Made by a program: the position numbers and the translations under genes. This document shows, piece after piece, positions 53,664-64,000 of a stretch of DNA of 64,000 bases. Numbering within the stretch: the first letter of the stretch is position 1; the number at the start of each line of letters is the position of its first letter. The stretch is from Glossina fuscipes. Taxonomy: Eukaryota > Arthropoda > Insecta > Diptera > Glossinidae. A model generated the notes under the pieces. That model saw nothing but the letters and a program-made list of their open reading frames with translations, had not been told where the DNA came from and ran no database searches. The stretch lies in NCBI RefSeq assembly GCF_014805625.2, contig NW_023998416.1, positions 19,154,065-19,218,064 of the forward strand, read 5' to 3'.

Positions 53664-55496
53664 GTCATTTGCTTTGTTATGCAGACGTTAACTTGAGTCA
53701 CTCGGTTAGCTTGAGTAGTCTGTCCGCCCATTAGGTCGTCGCTCGCTGAAGGTTCATTTATGTTTGCTTCCTTCGATTCTTGCCCGCTTTCCATTCCTCG
53801 CCGTCTTGGCTACTTTTTGATTCGAAATTTTCATTTCCGTCCTATTTTTTTATGCAACTTTTTTGATGAGAACATATTTGACATTACTTCTTATACATCC
53901 GATATAAAAAAAAAAGAAGAAAATAATTTAAAATATCGCTTCATATAAAATAAATATTTTTCAAATATCACAATAAGACAAAAAAAGAAGAGAAGAAGAA
54001 AAAGAAAAACTAAGTAAATAGGCAAACATATCATTTCATCGTTTGTTGCTTCATAAATAAATTAAAGAGAACTTCAAAGGAAATTGAAAACATCATCATC
54101 ATCATTATCGTCATAACACCATCTCTTAGCACTCAACGCAGCTATATCTAGGGATAAACATTAAATCAAGCTCCACTTATATTATACGAAACGTTAACAT
54201 GCACACGCAAACACGCACACACGCACACACAACTAATGTCAATAAAACATTTAAAGTGCAACTGAGAAGTTCTCAAACAAAAATTTCCTTCAACCTTTTG
54301 GGTTTATAGATATGTCAAAGCTTCAATTGAATAAATATAAATGAAAGTTTCGATCCTTAAACTTATTGAAAATGATTGCATTATTGCCCTGCCGTCCTTC
54401 CACTGCCACTGGTCTACGAATTGACACTTTTGATGTCAAGTATTATGCAGCACTGTTGAATTGCTCGATGGTTTGCTTGTGGCATTGCATATAAACTTCA
54501 TATGAATCTTTTCGCGTTAACCGGATATTGAAATAAATGCTTTCCCCTCGAATAGCTCAGAAGACAAGTAACTACTGCGGCATAAGATCTATTTAAGTGG
54601 CTTGTGGTTATTTGTGTTCTTGACGGACAAGACCGACACCTTCAGAAGGTAAGGTCTCTCCTAGCCCAGTGAAGTACTTCCACCAGATTCAATCGTTTTC
54701 TATGTGCGCGGCACACTGCGCACTTAATGTTTGGCGCTTTGCCATCCGATAGAATTTTGTTATCTTTTGCGCAATACCTTTGCGAGCGCGGCCAAAGCGA
54801 GAAAACCAGAAGGGTATGGGTATACGAGTACTCAACAATGCTGTCATCTAAGAATAAGAGGCTTCACTTATTAATCCTTTGCGTTCCTAATTTTTATTTA
54901 TTTTTTTTTTTTTGCATATAAGCTTGATTCTAGATCGACAAAGAAATTGGTGTAAGGTCGACATTAAACCGAGATAGGAGTGTACAGCGTTAAGTTTATT
55001 CGAGTTTTAATTTAATTTTATACTACTCATCCCTCCATTGATCTACATGTATATGCCGCGGTGAGGCATATTCAAAATCTTTGTGTGGACCAAGAACGAT
55101 GGTCTAGGGCAACTCCATATTTTGAAACTTAACGCACTTTCCTCGAATTTTTGGAAACTACTCTACTCCCAAATGCGAAAGCGGTACGTAAACGTATCGA
55201 AGACCTCCTGACGGTCGAGGGCCCGAAATATCTCTACTAGATTCTTTCTCATCACAGATTTTTCAAAACTCAAGCAGAGGCATCTTCTATGTTCCTCAGC
55301 TCAACGAGCAAAGATGCCCGCTGCAGTTTCACTACACAGGAAAGAAAAGACTCTTGTAATAAATCCATCCCTGAAGTTTAATGACAACAAAATCTTTTTG
55401 TTTCTATATATGAGCCCATGCTTTAACTGAGACAGATGATTAATCGAACATCCCTAATAATGTATTTATATTAAGGTACTCTACACCATTTATGGT

Positions 55497-55790
55497 GCGA
55501 GGGTATACTAAATTTGTGGGGATGTATGTGACACACAGGAGGAGGACTTGAGATAAGCCGATAAATTCAGAATTACTTTCTGCGACTATGTTAGCTCATC
55601 CGTCCATCTGTCCGTCTTGTTTCAATTTATTAGCTATAGTTTTTCACACATTTTGATCGCATCTGATATGCTGAGGTGTTTTAACCCAAGGACGAACGCT
55701 ATTTTGGACAGGACCACTTCTTCGATCACTTCCTTATTTTGAAATGTCGTTATATGAGCAACTGTAAGATGATGTAGGGTATTTTATGGT
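55497..55790 (-). repeat. Interspersed repeat family A, copy 5 (inverted)
   Basis: The plus strand reads, in reverse order, AAATTTGTGGGG, GGAGGAGGACTTGAGATAAG, AAATTCAGAATTACTTTCTG, CCGTCCATCTGTCCGTCTTG, GCTGAGGTGTTTTAACCCAA and GGACAGGACCACTTC. Each block is the reverse complement of a block in the 20105 copy. It ends near GATGATGTAGGGTATT, a string also seen near 19255. Confidence 0.6.
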
Positions 55791-56505
55791 GGGCTCTGGC
55801 TGTTTATAGTATTTGTACTTGTTTTGTTTATTGTTAAGTAGAAATTTCGATAATGCTTCACGAAACTCTGTATTTATTTTCCTTCAACATCTAGCCTCAC
55901 TGTGCAGTGATATTTTGTTTAAATCAATTGCCAAAGTTTTAATGAAGTTTGCAATCGTTTGTGAAATACGTACAAAAAATAAATAAACAAAGCAAAATTA
56001 TAATTAGAATTTGAATCTTGGCATATGCACATAAATATTTCATTGGATTATATCTGTGAATGTTAAAAAGTCTAATGCATTCACTGACCTTTTCGTAACA
56101 TAACGATGCTTAAGCTTCGTGTATATCGTCTTCCATATTACTCTCAGAAAGCAGGATGCAGGGAACATTCGTTGAGTAGCTTCAAAGAAGACCTCATTAT
56201 GTGCCTTCCTAGAATTAGTGAACGCTTGCTTAGGTGTGAGTTGCTTGAAATTAATCCATACATGAAATGGTCTTAGGTCACCTCTTGGGCTTTCCTACAT
56301 TGGCCATGTGCAATGTGATCACTTTTTAATATTCCAAACAACATTAGATGTGCTTTAGTTGTACTTTAGTGTACTCCCTGAGAAAAGTCCTTCAACATAC
56401 CGTTATGTTGTTTATAACCAAACAGTTTGAGTTATTTATTTACTACATATTACATATCATCCAGTAAAGAGTTGAAGAACTGCTTACACGAGTGTGTATG
56501 TGTTT

Positions 56506-56530
56506 AAAAAAAAAAAAAAAAAAAAAAAAA
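56506..56530. repeat. Poly(A) tract, 25 bases
   Basis: Uninterrupted A-run. A second A-run of 18 bases lies at about 56655-56672. Confidence 0.95.
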
Positions 56531-57142
56531 CTTTTATTTACATCCATGTACTATAATATAAACGCATAAATACAAATATAAACGTTTAGGTGTAAGAGCA
56601 TTCGTATGTAAATTATATATAAATGAGTATAAATTAGTTGTTAGTTAAAAGTTAAAAAAAAAAAAAAAAACTACATACATACATACTATATATTATATAT
56701 TTATATAAATTTGCCTAACTATGTTATATCCCTAATATGCACATATATGTGCGTGTATGTAAGTATTATAATAAAAAGTAAAACTAAATCAGTTCCCAAG
56801 TGTGTAACAAATTTTAATTATGTTAAAACCAAATAACAGGACAACAAACAGCAAAGAGAGCCTTAACAAGTGAGTATATGTGTATACGTGAAGACAAATT
56901 TGTAAGAACACAAATATTTAGTAAATAGGCATGTATGTGTGTTAGAAAATATTGCAGAGTACACAAAACAAACAAATTACTATAGAAGTTTATATTATAG
57001 AAATTACGGGGTGCAACGAAACTCGAATGCATTTTTCTCTCAGCACCGACTTCGTCAAATGTTGATTTTCACAAGTCAACTTTGTTGCTGGCCAGCCGAG
57101 GCGCTCAGAGCGCCGAAAAACGTTATGTATAATTACATATAC

Positions 57143-57174
57143 TATATATATTCGGAGCGCCCAAGTGTTAGTTC
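57143..57174 (+). promoter_or_regulatory. Candidate core promoter (TATA plus initiator-like)
   Basis: TATATATA at 57143-57150 is followed by TTAGTTC at 57168-57174, a one-mismatch match to the fly initiator TCAKTY. With A at 57170 as +1, the TATA begins at -27. Upstream, 57070-57120 is locally GC-richer and contains the palindrome GGCGCTCAGAGCGCC at 57100-57114. The predicted start lies about 1.67 kb before the ATG at 58838, so the leader would be long or contain an unseen intron. TATA-like strings are frequent in this AT-rich DNA, so only the spacing and the GC patch support the call. 5' cap data would decide. Confidence 0.35.
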
Positions 57175-57959
57175 AACAAGTGTTTCATCAACATTTACAA
57201 AATATGAGAAGTGATAATGTTTATAAGCATTTTATTAACCGTTTTTACTGCTTAAAAAAGTAAATGTACCTAAGCAAACCCAATTTCTACTGCTTCTACT
57301 GCTTGCAGCAAGCAAAGAGAACCCAGCAAACAATTTCATTTCAATTTCACTCAAATTTCTTTCAAAAATTACGCTCATAGACTTTAATTAAATTAATAAA
57401 AAAAATAAAATGCTTTATTAGTTATAAATAAAACTGAATGTTTTTTTAAAATGTAAAAAAGAAAAAACACAAAAAAATACAGATATAAAAATATTCGTTT
57501 ATTATTACTCCTACTAATCATTAGCTGTAACTACGCTGAACTGCTATACACCGACTACGACTGGCTTACTTAATATTAAGTGAGTGAGAAGTATAGTTAT
57601 TCTTTAGTACAGCAATGTATGTACGTGACCGAGAGACTTGTAAGGTAATATAAGTGCTTAGGTTTTTTTCATATATACACAGATACTACTATATATATAT
57701 ATGACGTTTCTTGTTTTTAGTAAAAATACTAACTAACTTGAGAGGAGCAGCAAAAGCATATTTACTTGGCTTGACTTGACTGTTGTATAAAAATAAATGT
57801 TAGTGAGAGTCTAGAAACGTGCATGTGTGTTTGTAAACATGTTTATTTATATTCATGTATATACTGACAATCAACGACAACAACAGAAGTACGACGAAAG
57901 AGATGATGACTATGATTGTTTGGTGGTGTGCTGTGTGCCAAGCTAAAAACCATACCATA

Positions 57960-58013
57960 CCAACAGCAACAACAACAACAACACGCACACACATACACAC
58001 ACACGCACACATA
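57960..58013. repeat. (CAA)n plus (CA)n repeats
   Basis: CAACAGCAACAACAAC-type units followed by CACACA/CACGCA words, within the presumed upstream or leader region of the signal-peptide gene. Confidence 0.9.
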
Positions 58014-58457
58014 ACACCAAAACCCAGTATCTATGAGCTGTTTGGCAACTTTATAAACACACATTGTCTCAGTTCGTTTGAAACTGTTGCATCGTGAACG
58101 TTGTGTACATTGTGTTGGTTTTTGTAAAAATTTCTATTCGTAAGCGTCTCTGTGCATATCCGTATTCGTTTGTGCCGTATACATTTGTGTATTATATACA
58201 ATTGCAATACACACGTTCACCAATTTACATCTTTTATTAAATAGTAGCCAGCGCCGCGCTTCCACATATTTGCAAGCTAGATGTTGCTAGAAAGCCCAAA
58301 AATCTCCGATAACTCGTTTTAAAATAAAAAAAAGAAAGGAAAAAAAAAAAAAGAAAAAAAAAAGAAAAGAAATTCCTAAAAGGATCTGTTAAGCCGCCGT
58401 TTTAAAAGTTTTTTACGTTTACGTTAAAAAGCCTGTCACGAGTGTTTATCGTTTAAA

Positions 58458-58474
58458 GTGAAAGAATCTTTCAC
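58458..58474. promoter_or_regulatory. Palindrome in the leader of the signal-peptide gene
   Basis: GTGAAAGAATCTTTCAC is an 8-bp perfect dyad around one central base, 364 bases before the ATG. It could be a binding site for a dimeric factor or an RNA hairpin. It does not exactly fit a heat-shock element. Function is inferred only from symmetry and position. Confidence 0.25.
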
Positions 58475-58837
58475 AACGCAGATCACGTTTTAAAAGTGAA
58501 GTGCGCGCCAAAAATCACTTAAGGGCCGATTAAAAGTATCCTTGAAGATTTTAACGGGTATATATATACATATACGTATAGGCGAATAAAAATATAAATT
58601 TTTCGATAAAAATTTCTTGCAACTAAAGTCACTTCTGAACTGTTTTTATCCTAAGCTACGAAACAAAAAAAAAAAAAGAAAAGAAAAGAAAAAAAAAAAT
58701 GTTTATCAGCGAGTGTTCGCGTTTTGCTTAAATTTAAAAATTATCAACAGTCAATTGTGCCAATTATTGCAACAAGCATAAATTACAAATAAAAATTTAC
58801 ACTTAATTAGAGAAAAGTTACGGAAAACAGCTACAAA

Positions 58838-58922
58838 ATGCAAGGCGGAATAATAAGAAAACATCTGGATCTCTTGCAGACTAAGCTCAGTGCTTTGTTG
58901 CTTTTCATTGTCATTATAACAG
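58838..58922 (+). CDS. First coding exon of a secreted or membrane protein (signal peptide exon; gene continues past the window)
   Basis: The ATG at 58838 sits in ACAAAATG, the preferred fly start context. It opens 28 codons plus one base. The peptide begins MQGGIIRKHLDLLQTKLSALL and continues into a run of Leu, Phe, Ile and Val ending in Ile-Ile-Thr, a short basic N-region followed by a strong hydrophobic core. This is a signal peptide or signal anchor. The exon ends at AG|GTGAGT (intron starts 58923), nearly the full 5' splice consensus. The intron is phase 1, as is common between a signal peptide and extracellular modules such as Ig domains; that link is inference. The frame stays open unspliced to 59053, but only through T-rich and CT-repeat sequence, so I end the exon at the donor. 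No second exon was recognised before 64000. I do not recognise the gene. Confidence is high that this is a coding start and low on family. Confidence 0.7.
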
Positions 58923-58962
58923 GTGAGTCATTTTTTTTCTTCTTTTTTTTTTACGTCCCTAG

Positions 58963-58990
58963 CTCTCCTCTCTCTCTCTCTCTCTCTCTC
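58963..58990. repeat. (CT)n tract just after the first splice donor
   Basis: CT repeats begin 40 bases inside the intron, after a T-rich stretch, and continue as imperfect CCTCTC words to about 59010. CU-rich intronic RNA binds PTB-type regulators in animals; a role here is inference. Confidence 0.9.
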
Positions 58991-60724
58991 ACCCTCTCCC
59001 TCTCTCACTCTATATATTTCATTATTAAAATTTCTTTGTACAACTACTTTTAATTATTAATATTAATATTAATTCTATGTTTTTGCTTTTCTTATTAAAA
59101 CCTGTTTTCGTTTTACCTGCACTTTTTAAACGGCATTTTTTCTCTGCTAATCTGTACACTCAGTAAATATCATCGCGTTTTGTGTCAGTGCCTCAAGTAT
59201 CAATTTTATTATTTCTCTCATTCTTTTTGTTTGTGTTGTTTTATTGAAATTTCTCATTGCGCAGGTCTAACCATTTTATTATCGCATCTTCTTCTTTTAC
59301 CTTCATTTATTCTCTCTACACACTTGTAGGCTTTTTTCTCTTCTTCTTTTTTTGAATTTATATTAACCCGTTTCCTTTCAAAATTGAATTAAACGCTTTT
59401 TCTTTCTATTCTTTGCGTTATCTTCAGTTCGGTTGTTTGGCTTTGCTTCTAGTTTAGCTTTAATGCGCATGCCATGTTGTATACATATACTCTCAGTTTT
59501 ATTCAGATTCCTTTATGCTTCTATATACATATATATCTAGCATAGTTCTTTTTTGTTTTTTTTTTTTTGTTTGTTTAACTTGATTCTTATGATTTTTTGA
59601 TATCAAGGTTTTTGCGGTTCTTAGTTAGATAGAATATTGAAAAGAAAAATTAGATCACGGCTGAGCTACTGGTTTTTCTGTTGTTTTAGCTAAACTTGTC
59701 TGTCGAGCTTTATATAAATTCTAATAAAATAGAAAGTAATTCAGCTGCATACAGTTAAGTATTTAAATGAAAAAGCATGACTCTCGAAAACAAGAAAAAT
59801 TTTTTATTTTCATTTTTTTATCTAATAACTAAAACCACTTAAAAGTTAAATTTTGTAGGCAGCGATAATTTCAGAAATTAATGCAATGTGTTCCGTACTT
59901 ACTTAACGTGACTAATAAAATAAACTCATAAAAAAAAAAACTATATTTGGAACAGAAACGAGCATATATTAACCGATAGTTAGCGTTATTAATGCAACTA
60001 AATTAACTGCATTCAGTGTTGACATCTTCTAGAAATTGACGATTGCGAATCGATAACATTCCAGCAATTTTTCAAGCATTATTATCGAAAATTAAAACAA
60101 TGACTAAGCACATCTTAGATATTATTTCACCTTGACTCTTATACTCACCACCACATAAAGCGCAGACTATATGCTATAGGTGGCTTTTAAGGTACATATA
60201 TAGTTCAGATCGCGGTTTTTTTGCCGCGGACACACAATATTTACAAATATACCTTGAAGGGTGCATAAATTCTATACAGCGCCTTTGCAGCCCTTCTTGC
60301 GAAACCAATCCGATTTAATCAAGGATTCTACCGCACGGCATCTTTGCATAGCAACCAACAAGTGAAGTATTATACTAAACGGACAAAGGGGGCAAAGCGG
60401 TGGCCTAGCACATGTCCGATGGGCGAAAGAAAAAGGGATCGATCATACGCAATCAATTTTATGGCGCCGAATGACATGACTTATTCGGTACTCTGCTAAT
60501 GATCTATGAGACTTGCATCTACTACGAACCACTACAAGACTCGCAATTCGACATTCAAAATAGTGTGGCTTATGTGTTCTGGAAAGAAGATGGAATGGTG
60601 CAGAGCGATATATTAAAGAGGCGGTAATCGCGTCTTTGAGCAAGAGACCAACCTATTATTAATTTTTATGTGAATAAAATTAAGAAAATTAAACCGTTTA
60701 ATATCTGCATACGCATGTGTCGTT

Positions 60725-61210
60725 TAATCTCCTTTCACCTGCTTAAGGTGAATATCGTAATCAATTTAGACGTATCTTTCTGTATGCCTAACTGATCGCT
60801 GTACGGCTGTACGTATATATTCTCCTCATTGCGACTTAAGAACTTCTTCTAGGAAAATAAATATGGATTTAAAATCCATATCTGTCGCCAATCTTAGTTT
60901 AGGTAAATCCCACTATCAATCCTTCTGCTTGCATCTTCGTTGATCATCTCTCTGTGGAAAAGTGAAACCGCGTACGCACTTGTCCTTCAATCTGTTTGCG
61001 TCAGGCTGAAGTAAATATCGGAATCAATGTAGAAGTGTCCTTGTCTATGGCTGCCTGTCCGTCTGCCATGTTGATTACGATTAGATGTGTAAACTTGACT
61101 TGATGTTCTCATTTGTCGTCAACATTAGCTTGGGTGAATCCGTCGATCGATCTTTCTCTCTGTATCTTCGTTGTTTGTCCTTCTGTGGAAATCACAATTA
61201 AGATCTTAGA
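60725..61210 (+). repeat. Degenerate tandem duplication, two units of about 240-265 bp
   Basis: Unit 1 has GAATATCGTAATCAATTTAG, then TGTCGCCAATCTTAGTTTAG, GTAAATCC, and GCATCTTCGTTGATCATCTC followed by TCTGTGGAAA. Unit 2 has AAATATCGGAATCAATGTAG, then TGTCGTCAACATTAGCTTGG, GTGAATCC, and GTATCTTCGTTGTTTGTCC followed by TCTGTGGAAA. The order is the same, with an offset of roughly 230-265 bases. It lies inside the first intron of the signal-peptide gene. Confidence 0.6.
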
Positions 61211-62468
61211 ATTTTATTTAAAACAGCAAAACACACAAAACATATCAGTTCTGAACAACATTCGATTTATTGCACTTGCCCAACATTGTTCAAAAGCCGA
61301 CATTTTGTCGATTTTCCTAAACTATGTCATATTAAAAAGTTCCCAGTACAAAGCTGTAAGCTCAAAAATGACGGATTTGAACAGAGCTACGTAGCTAAGA
61401 TCAAATATAATGGTCTTCAAATTATATATAGCATGCGACGTACAATCAATATATCGTTTGAATAGATTTCCGTTGTCTCTTTTAAGCATTTACTATATGG
61501 TAGCTAGTGATGGGGTATAAAAAACGTTCATGTTAATATGACGGATAACAAATGTGAACGTTGTAAGCCCTTAAAAAAAAAACTCAACATGATTTCATAC
61601 CTTTGTGAACCAGTTTTCTTTTTAACAAAGCACATTTGCATAAAGCTTTATTTCTCTTGATAATTTTGAATTCATTATCAGAGTTTGAGGTCTTATGCTT
61701 TACAACATTCTTCAAAGATCATAAAAAGCACGAAGATTTTCGTGGGACCTAGATACAATTCGCGATTACTTGTTGAGACCATTAAAAAAACGCGGTAGTA
61801 CTCATGATGATCAGGAAGGCACATAATAAACACTTTACGCTCTCTTTGCATTTCCATGGCTTGACAGTATTTTAAACTATATGAGACAACTCGAGTTCCC
61901 GCAGAGTGCGTGCAAGGAAGTCCTTATGACAATTAATTGCTGAATGTTACTATAACCCAGCAGGTATATTTATGAAGAATGGTTAACTTGTAAATATTGT
62001 TGAAAGATGTATTGTTTGAACATTAAAAGCACATCTAATAGACTACGGCGACAACCTCCCTATCTCTTTCTCTTTTCTCACGGCTTTCTCACTTGTACCC
62101 TATTACACGAACATCGCGTGAGTGATTGTTGATAATAGAAAAAATATATATATGCTTTAGCACATCGACACTTTGGAAAACTTTAAAGAAAGATTCCATA
62201 AATCCTTGATCGTCGTGACTTTGAGAATGTCGGTCCTTCTGTCCAATGATTCGTTTTTCGCTTCAAAGTAGGTGCAATTGAAATAGAATGCTGGTATATT
62301 CTGGACATATTTGCGAATGCGTTTGAGTCGTCCACAGGCGACCCACGCCCACTAAAGTAATCTTCAAAAGAGCGAGCCAAGCATTCCGATAAAATTTTTA
62401 TGCAATTAATTAACAAAATTATGAAAATACATGCATTCTCTCTTCACACCCAGTCTAGTTTTTTTGGG

Positions 62469-62469
<1 letters not shown>

Positions 62470-62503
<34 letters not shown>
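62470..62503. repeat. (TC)n microsatellite
   Basis: CT tract of about 15 units in the first intron of the signal-peptide gene. The poly(Arg-Glu) minus-strand frame is an artifact. Confidence 0.95.
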
Positions 62504-62505
<2 letters not shown>

Positions 62506-63375
62506 TGTTCAAAGAAAAAAGGGCAATTTTTAATTGATAGTTTTAGAAGACCTTGTTGTGCGAAACGGTAGCCCCTTCTGTGCAACAAAGTTTCGTATTT
62601 ACACTAACATTAACGTGAAGAAGAACACATTCAAAAATTACTACTTAACCAAATGCCACTTATTTCACGATAATGAAAACAAAAAACAAATGTAAAATAT
62701 ATTTTTATGTACACAATTCAAGACTGCTGCGCAAAAGAGTTTAGAAGAAAAAGTGTTTTGGAAAAAAAGTGCGAAAATTTGTCTTCATATTTCGCACGAA
62801 CTTACAAAATCCATAACATCATTTGAGAAAGGATGTCCAAGGCCAGAGAACAATATGTATGCGCGTGTGTGTGTGCTAATTTAGTAGTAATAGAGTTTAT
62901 ATTACGTCGCCAGAAGAGAAATGCACAGAAATCCCGCCACTAGTAGTTCCTTCACAATAATAATGATAGTAGTTTTGTCTCAATTGCTGTGAACAAATTC
63001 CAGGAAAGTAATGAATTTTAAATTTTTATTTTAACTAGAGAGGCCGACTTAACTTATCGCATGTGGCAGCAACATATCAATGCTTGCAGAGATAATTAAG
63101 AAAAAGGTTTTTGAACTTTCTGCAACTTTCATTAGAATGTTTTTTTTTTTTTATTTTTCGTTTTTAGTTTACGCTCTCTCTAGTTCAGTGATTTCAGTTA
63201 ACATTATCAAAAAAAAAGAAAGAAAAAAAAATAAATAAAATGTTACCTTACAACAAAAACCCATTCAACTCATGCATATGCAGATGAGCAGTAAAAACGT
63301 ATAATTACAACTGATGGATAGTGCTATGAGGATACAAGTAGACACAAATGCACAGATTTTTCTATGACTGCAATC

Positions 63376-63470
63376 ACATCATAATCATCATCATCATCAT
63401 CATCATCATTATCATCATCATTATCATCATCATTAGCATCAACGTCGTCGTCATCACCACGATTATCACC
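63376..63470. repeat. Long interrupted (ATC)n repeat
   Basis: About 30 ATC-type units with ATT and GTC variants. The poly-Ile (plus) and poly-Asp (minus) frames across it are artifacts. It lies in the first intron of the signal-peptide gene. Confidence 0.95.
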
Positions 63471-64000
63471 TTTCATAGCACATATACACCCAATATACCC
63501 AACATATACCAACCATATGCATGTGTGCATATGAAACTAAAAAATTACATCGCAAACATTTTTATTTATGCAATAAAAGAGGAAAGCAAATAACGCAAAA
63601 AATATAAAAACGAGCAAGAAATACATATAAAACAAAATCAACACGCAAACTCAAACATTCATATGTGAATAATAGCAACAAAAATAACAAAAGTAAATAC
63701 GTATACGAATTTCGTGCAGTATGCCCTCATCATTATATTATCACATTGTTGTTGCCGCTGTCGATGCTGATGCCGGTGCCGTTGCCGATGCCGATGCCAA
63801 TGTTGCTGCTGTTAAAACTATCTTAACATCACGAACAGCGGAGGGAACCAAACAAACAAAAATGAAATGAAAACACGACTCTTCGAGGTTTTGTTGGATT
63901 TTTTTTTGTCTTCTTTTTTGTTTATTAATATTAATTTTTTTTGTTTTTTCGTTTCCTTGAAACACAAATACAAGTAATTTACGGTAAATAGACACCAGAC

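Larger units (their letters stand above)
47000..55496. other. Noncoding, microsatellite-dense stretch upstream of the signal-peptide gene
   Basis: Many TA, CA, A-run and TATG/TACA-rich segments (for example 47564-47755). It may include cis-regulatory DNA of the downstream gene, but no specific site can be supported. Confidence 0.45.
57171..58837 (+). other. Probable 5' leader or proximal upstream region of the signal-peptide gene
   Basis: No convincing ORF is present. The distal part holds CAA and CA repeats (about 57960-58013). The proximal 600 bases are A-rich with poly(A) blocks near 58321-58370 and 58665-58699. Three copies of CGTTTTAAAA occur (58315, 58398, 58486), and the palindrome GTGAAAGAATCTTTCAC is at 58458-58474. 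The last 100 bases before the ATG are A-rich and unstructured, as in many fly 5' UTRs. A pyrimidine-rich stretch ending in TTGCAG near 57306 could be a splice acceptor. A second TATAAA (58052-58057) with a TCAGTT at 58069-58074 is spaced too closely for a standard promoter. Where transcription starts is unknown. Confidence 0.35.
58923..64000 (+). other. First intron of the signal-peptide gene (5' part, runs off the window)
   Basis: It begins GTGAGT. Within 50 bases it has a T-rich run and a (CT)n tract (58963-58990). It holds a degenerate tandem duplication (60725-61210), a (TC)n tract (62470-62503), a long ATC-type repeat (63376-63470) and a GC-richer GCTGATGCC-like simple repeat (about 63750-63815). 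Open frames here come from these repeats or are short and unsupported. I saw no second exon with a matching phase-1 acceptor. Confidence 0.45.

Noticed and set aside
58052..58074. TATAAA followed by TCAGTT, a possible promoter
   Set aside because: The spacing from the first T of the TATA to the initiator A is about 19 bases, shorter than the usual 25-31, and no matching downstream element was seen. The 57143 candidate is better.
57800..58097. Frames on both strands around 58 kb
   Set aside because: They translate CAA/CA repeats (Thr-His or Cys-Val runs) and lie in a presumed leader or upstream region.
62406..62588. Minus-strand frame with Arg-Glu repeats
   Set aside because: Translation of the (TC)n tract.
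63348..63593. Poly-Ile (plus) and poly-Asp (minus) frames
   Set aside because: Direct translation of the ATC repeat on either strand.
63741..63995. Ala/Ser/Thr-rich minus-strand frame
   Set aside because: It reads the GCTGATGCC-like simple repeat near 63750-63815 and has no flanking splice or start signals.

Overview
This 64 kb window looks like AT-rich euchromatic DNA from a higher fly (Diptera; a tephritid or other acalyptrate is my guess, not proven). The reasons are the many AT, TC/GA, TG, AAG and ATC microsatellites, the long A and T runs, the short diverged interspersed repeats carrying a 'gacggacagacggaca'-type motif common in fly intergenic DNA, and the one convincing coding exon, whose start has the ACAAAATG context typical of fly genes. 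There are no bacterial-style operons, no CRISPR array, no rRNA and no intact transposon. Almost every open frame is short, overlaps stops in the other frames, or is translated from a simple repeat, so the window is mostly intergenic or intronic.

Layout. Positions 1-33,000 are noncoding, with scattered microsatellites, several stretches that only vaguely resemble coding sequence, and diverged copies of two interspersed repeat families (A near 12.8, 14.0, 18.6, 20.1 and 55.5 kb; B near 19.85, 38.9 and 39.3 kb). At 32,939-33,274 (minus strand) lies the clearest protein fossil: a full-length, frame-intact histone H2B-like sequence broken by one in-frame TAG, with an octamer motif and a histone-like leader upstream. 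At 35,803-35,891 there is a tRNA-like sequence (pseudogene or SINE head) with a perfect box A. From 39.5 to 57 kb the DNA is rich in microsatellites and homopolymers.

The right end holds the start of a real gene on the plus strand. A TATA/Inr-like core promoter candidate lies at about 57,143-57,174. A long leader-like region follows, then an ATG at 58,838 opens an 85-bp coding exon (28 codons plus one base). It encodes a hydrophobic signal peptide or anchor and ends at a strong AG|GTGAGT donor (phase 1). The first intron then runs off the window. The protein enters the secretory pathway, but its identity cannot be told from 28 residues.

I found no undescribed multi-gene system. The items most worth a second look are the H2B-like sequence, the tRNA-like element, the two repeat families, two degenerate tandem arrays (41.7-42.2 and 60.7-61.2 kb) and the signal-peptide exon with its candidate promoter.
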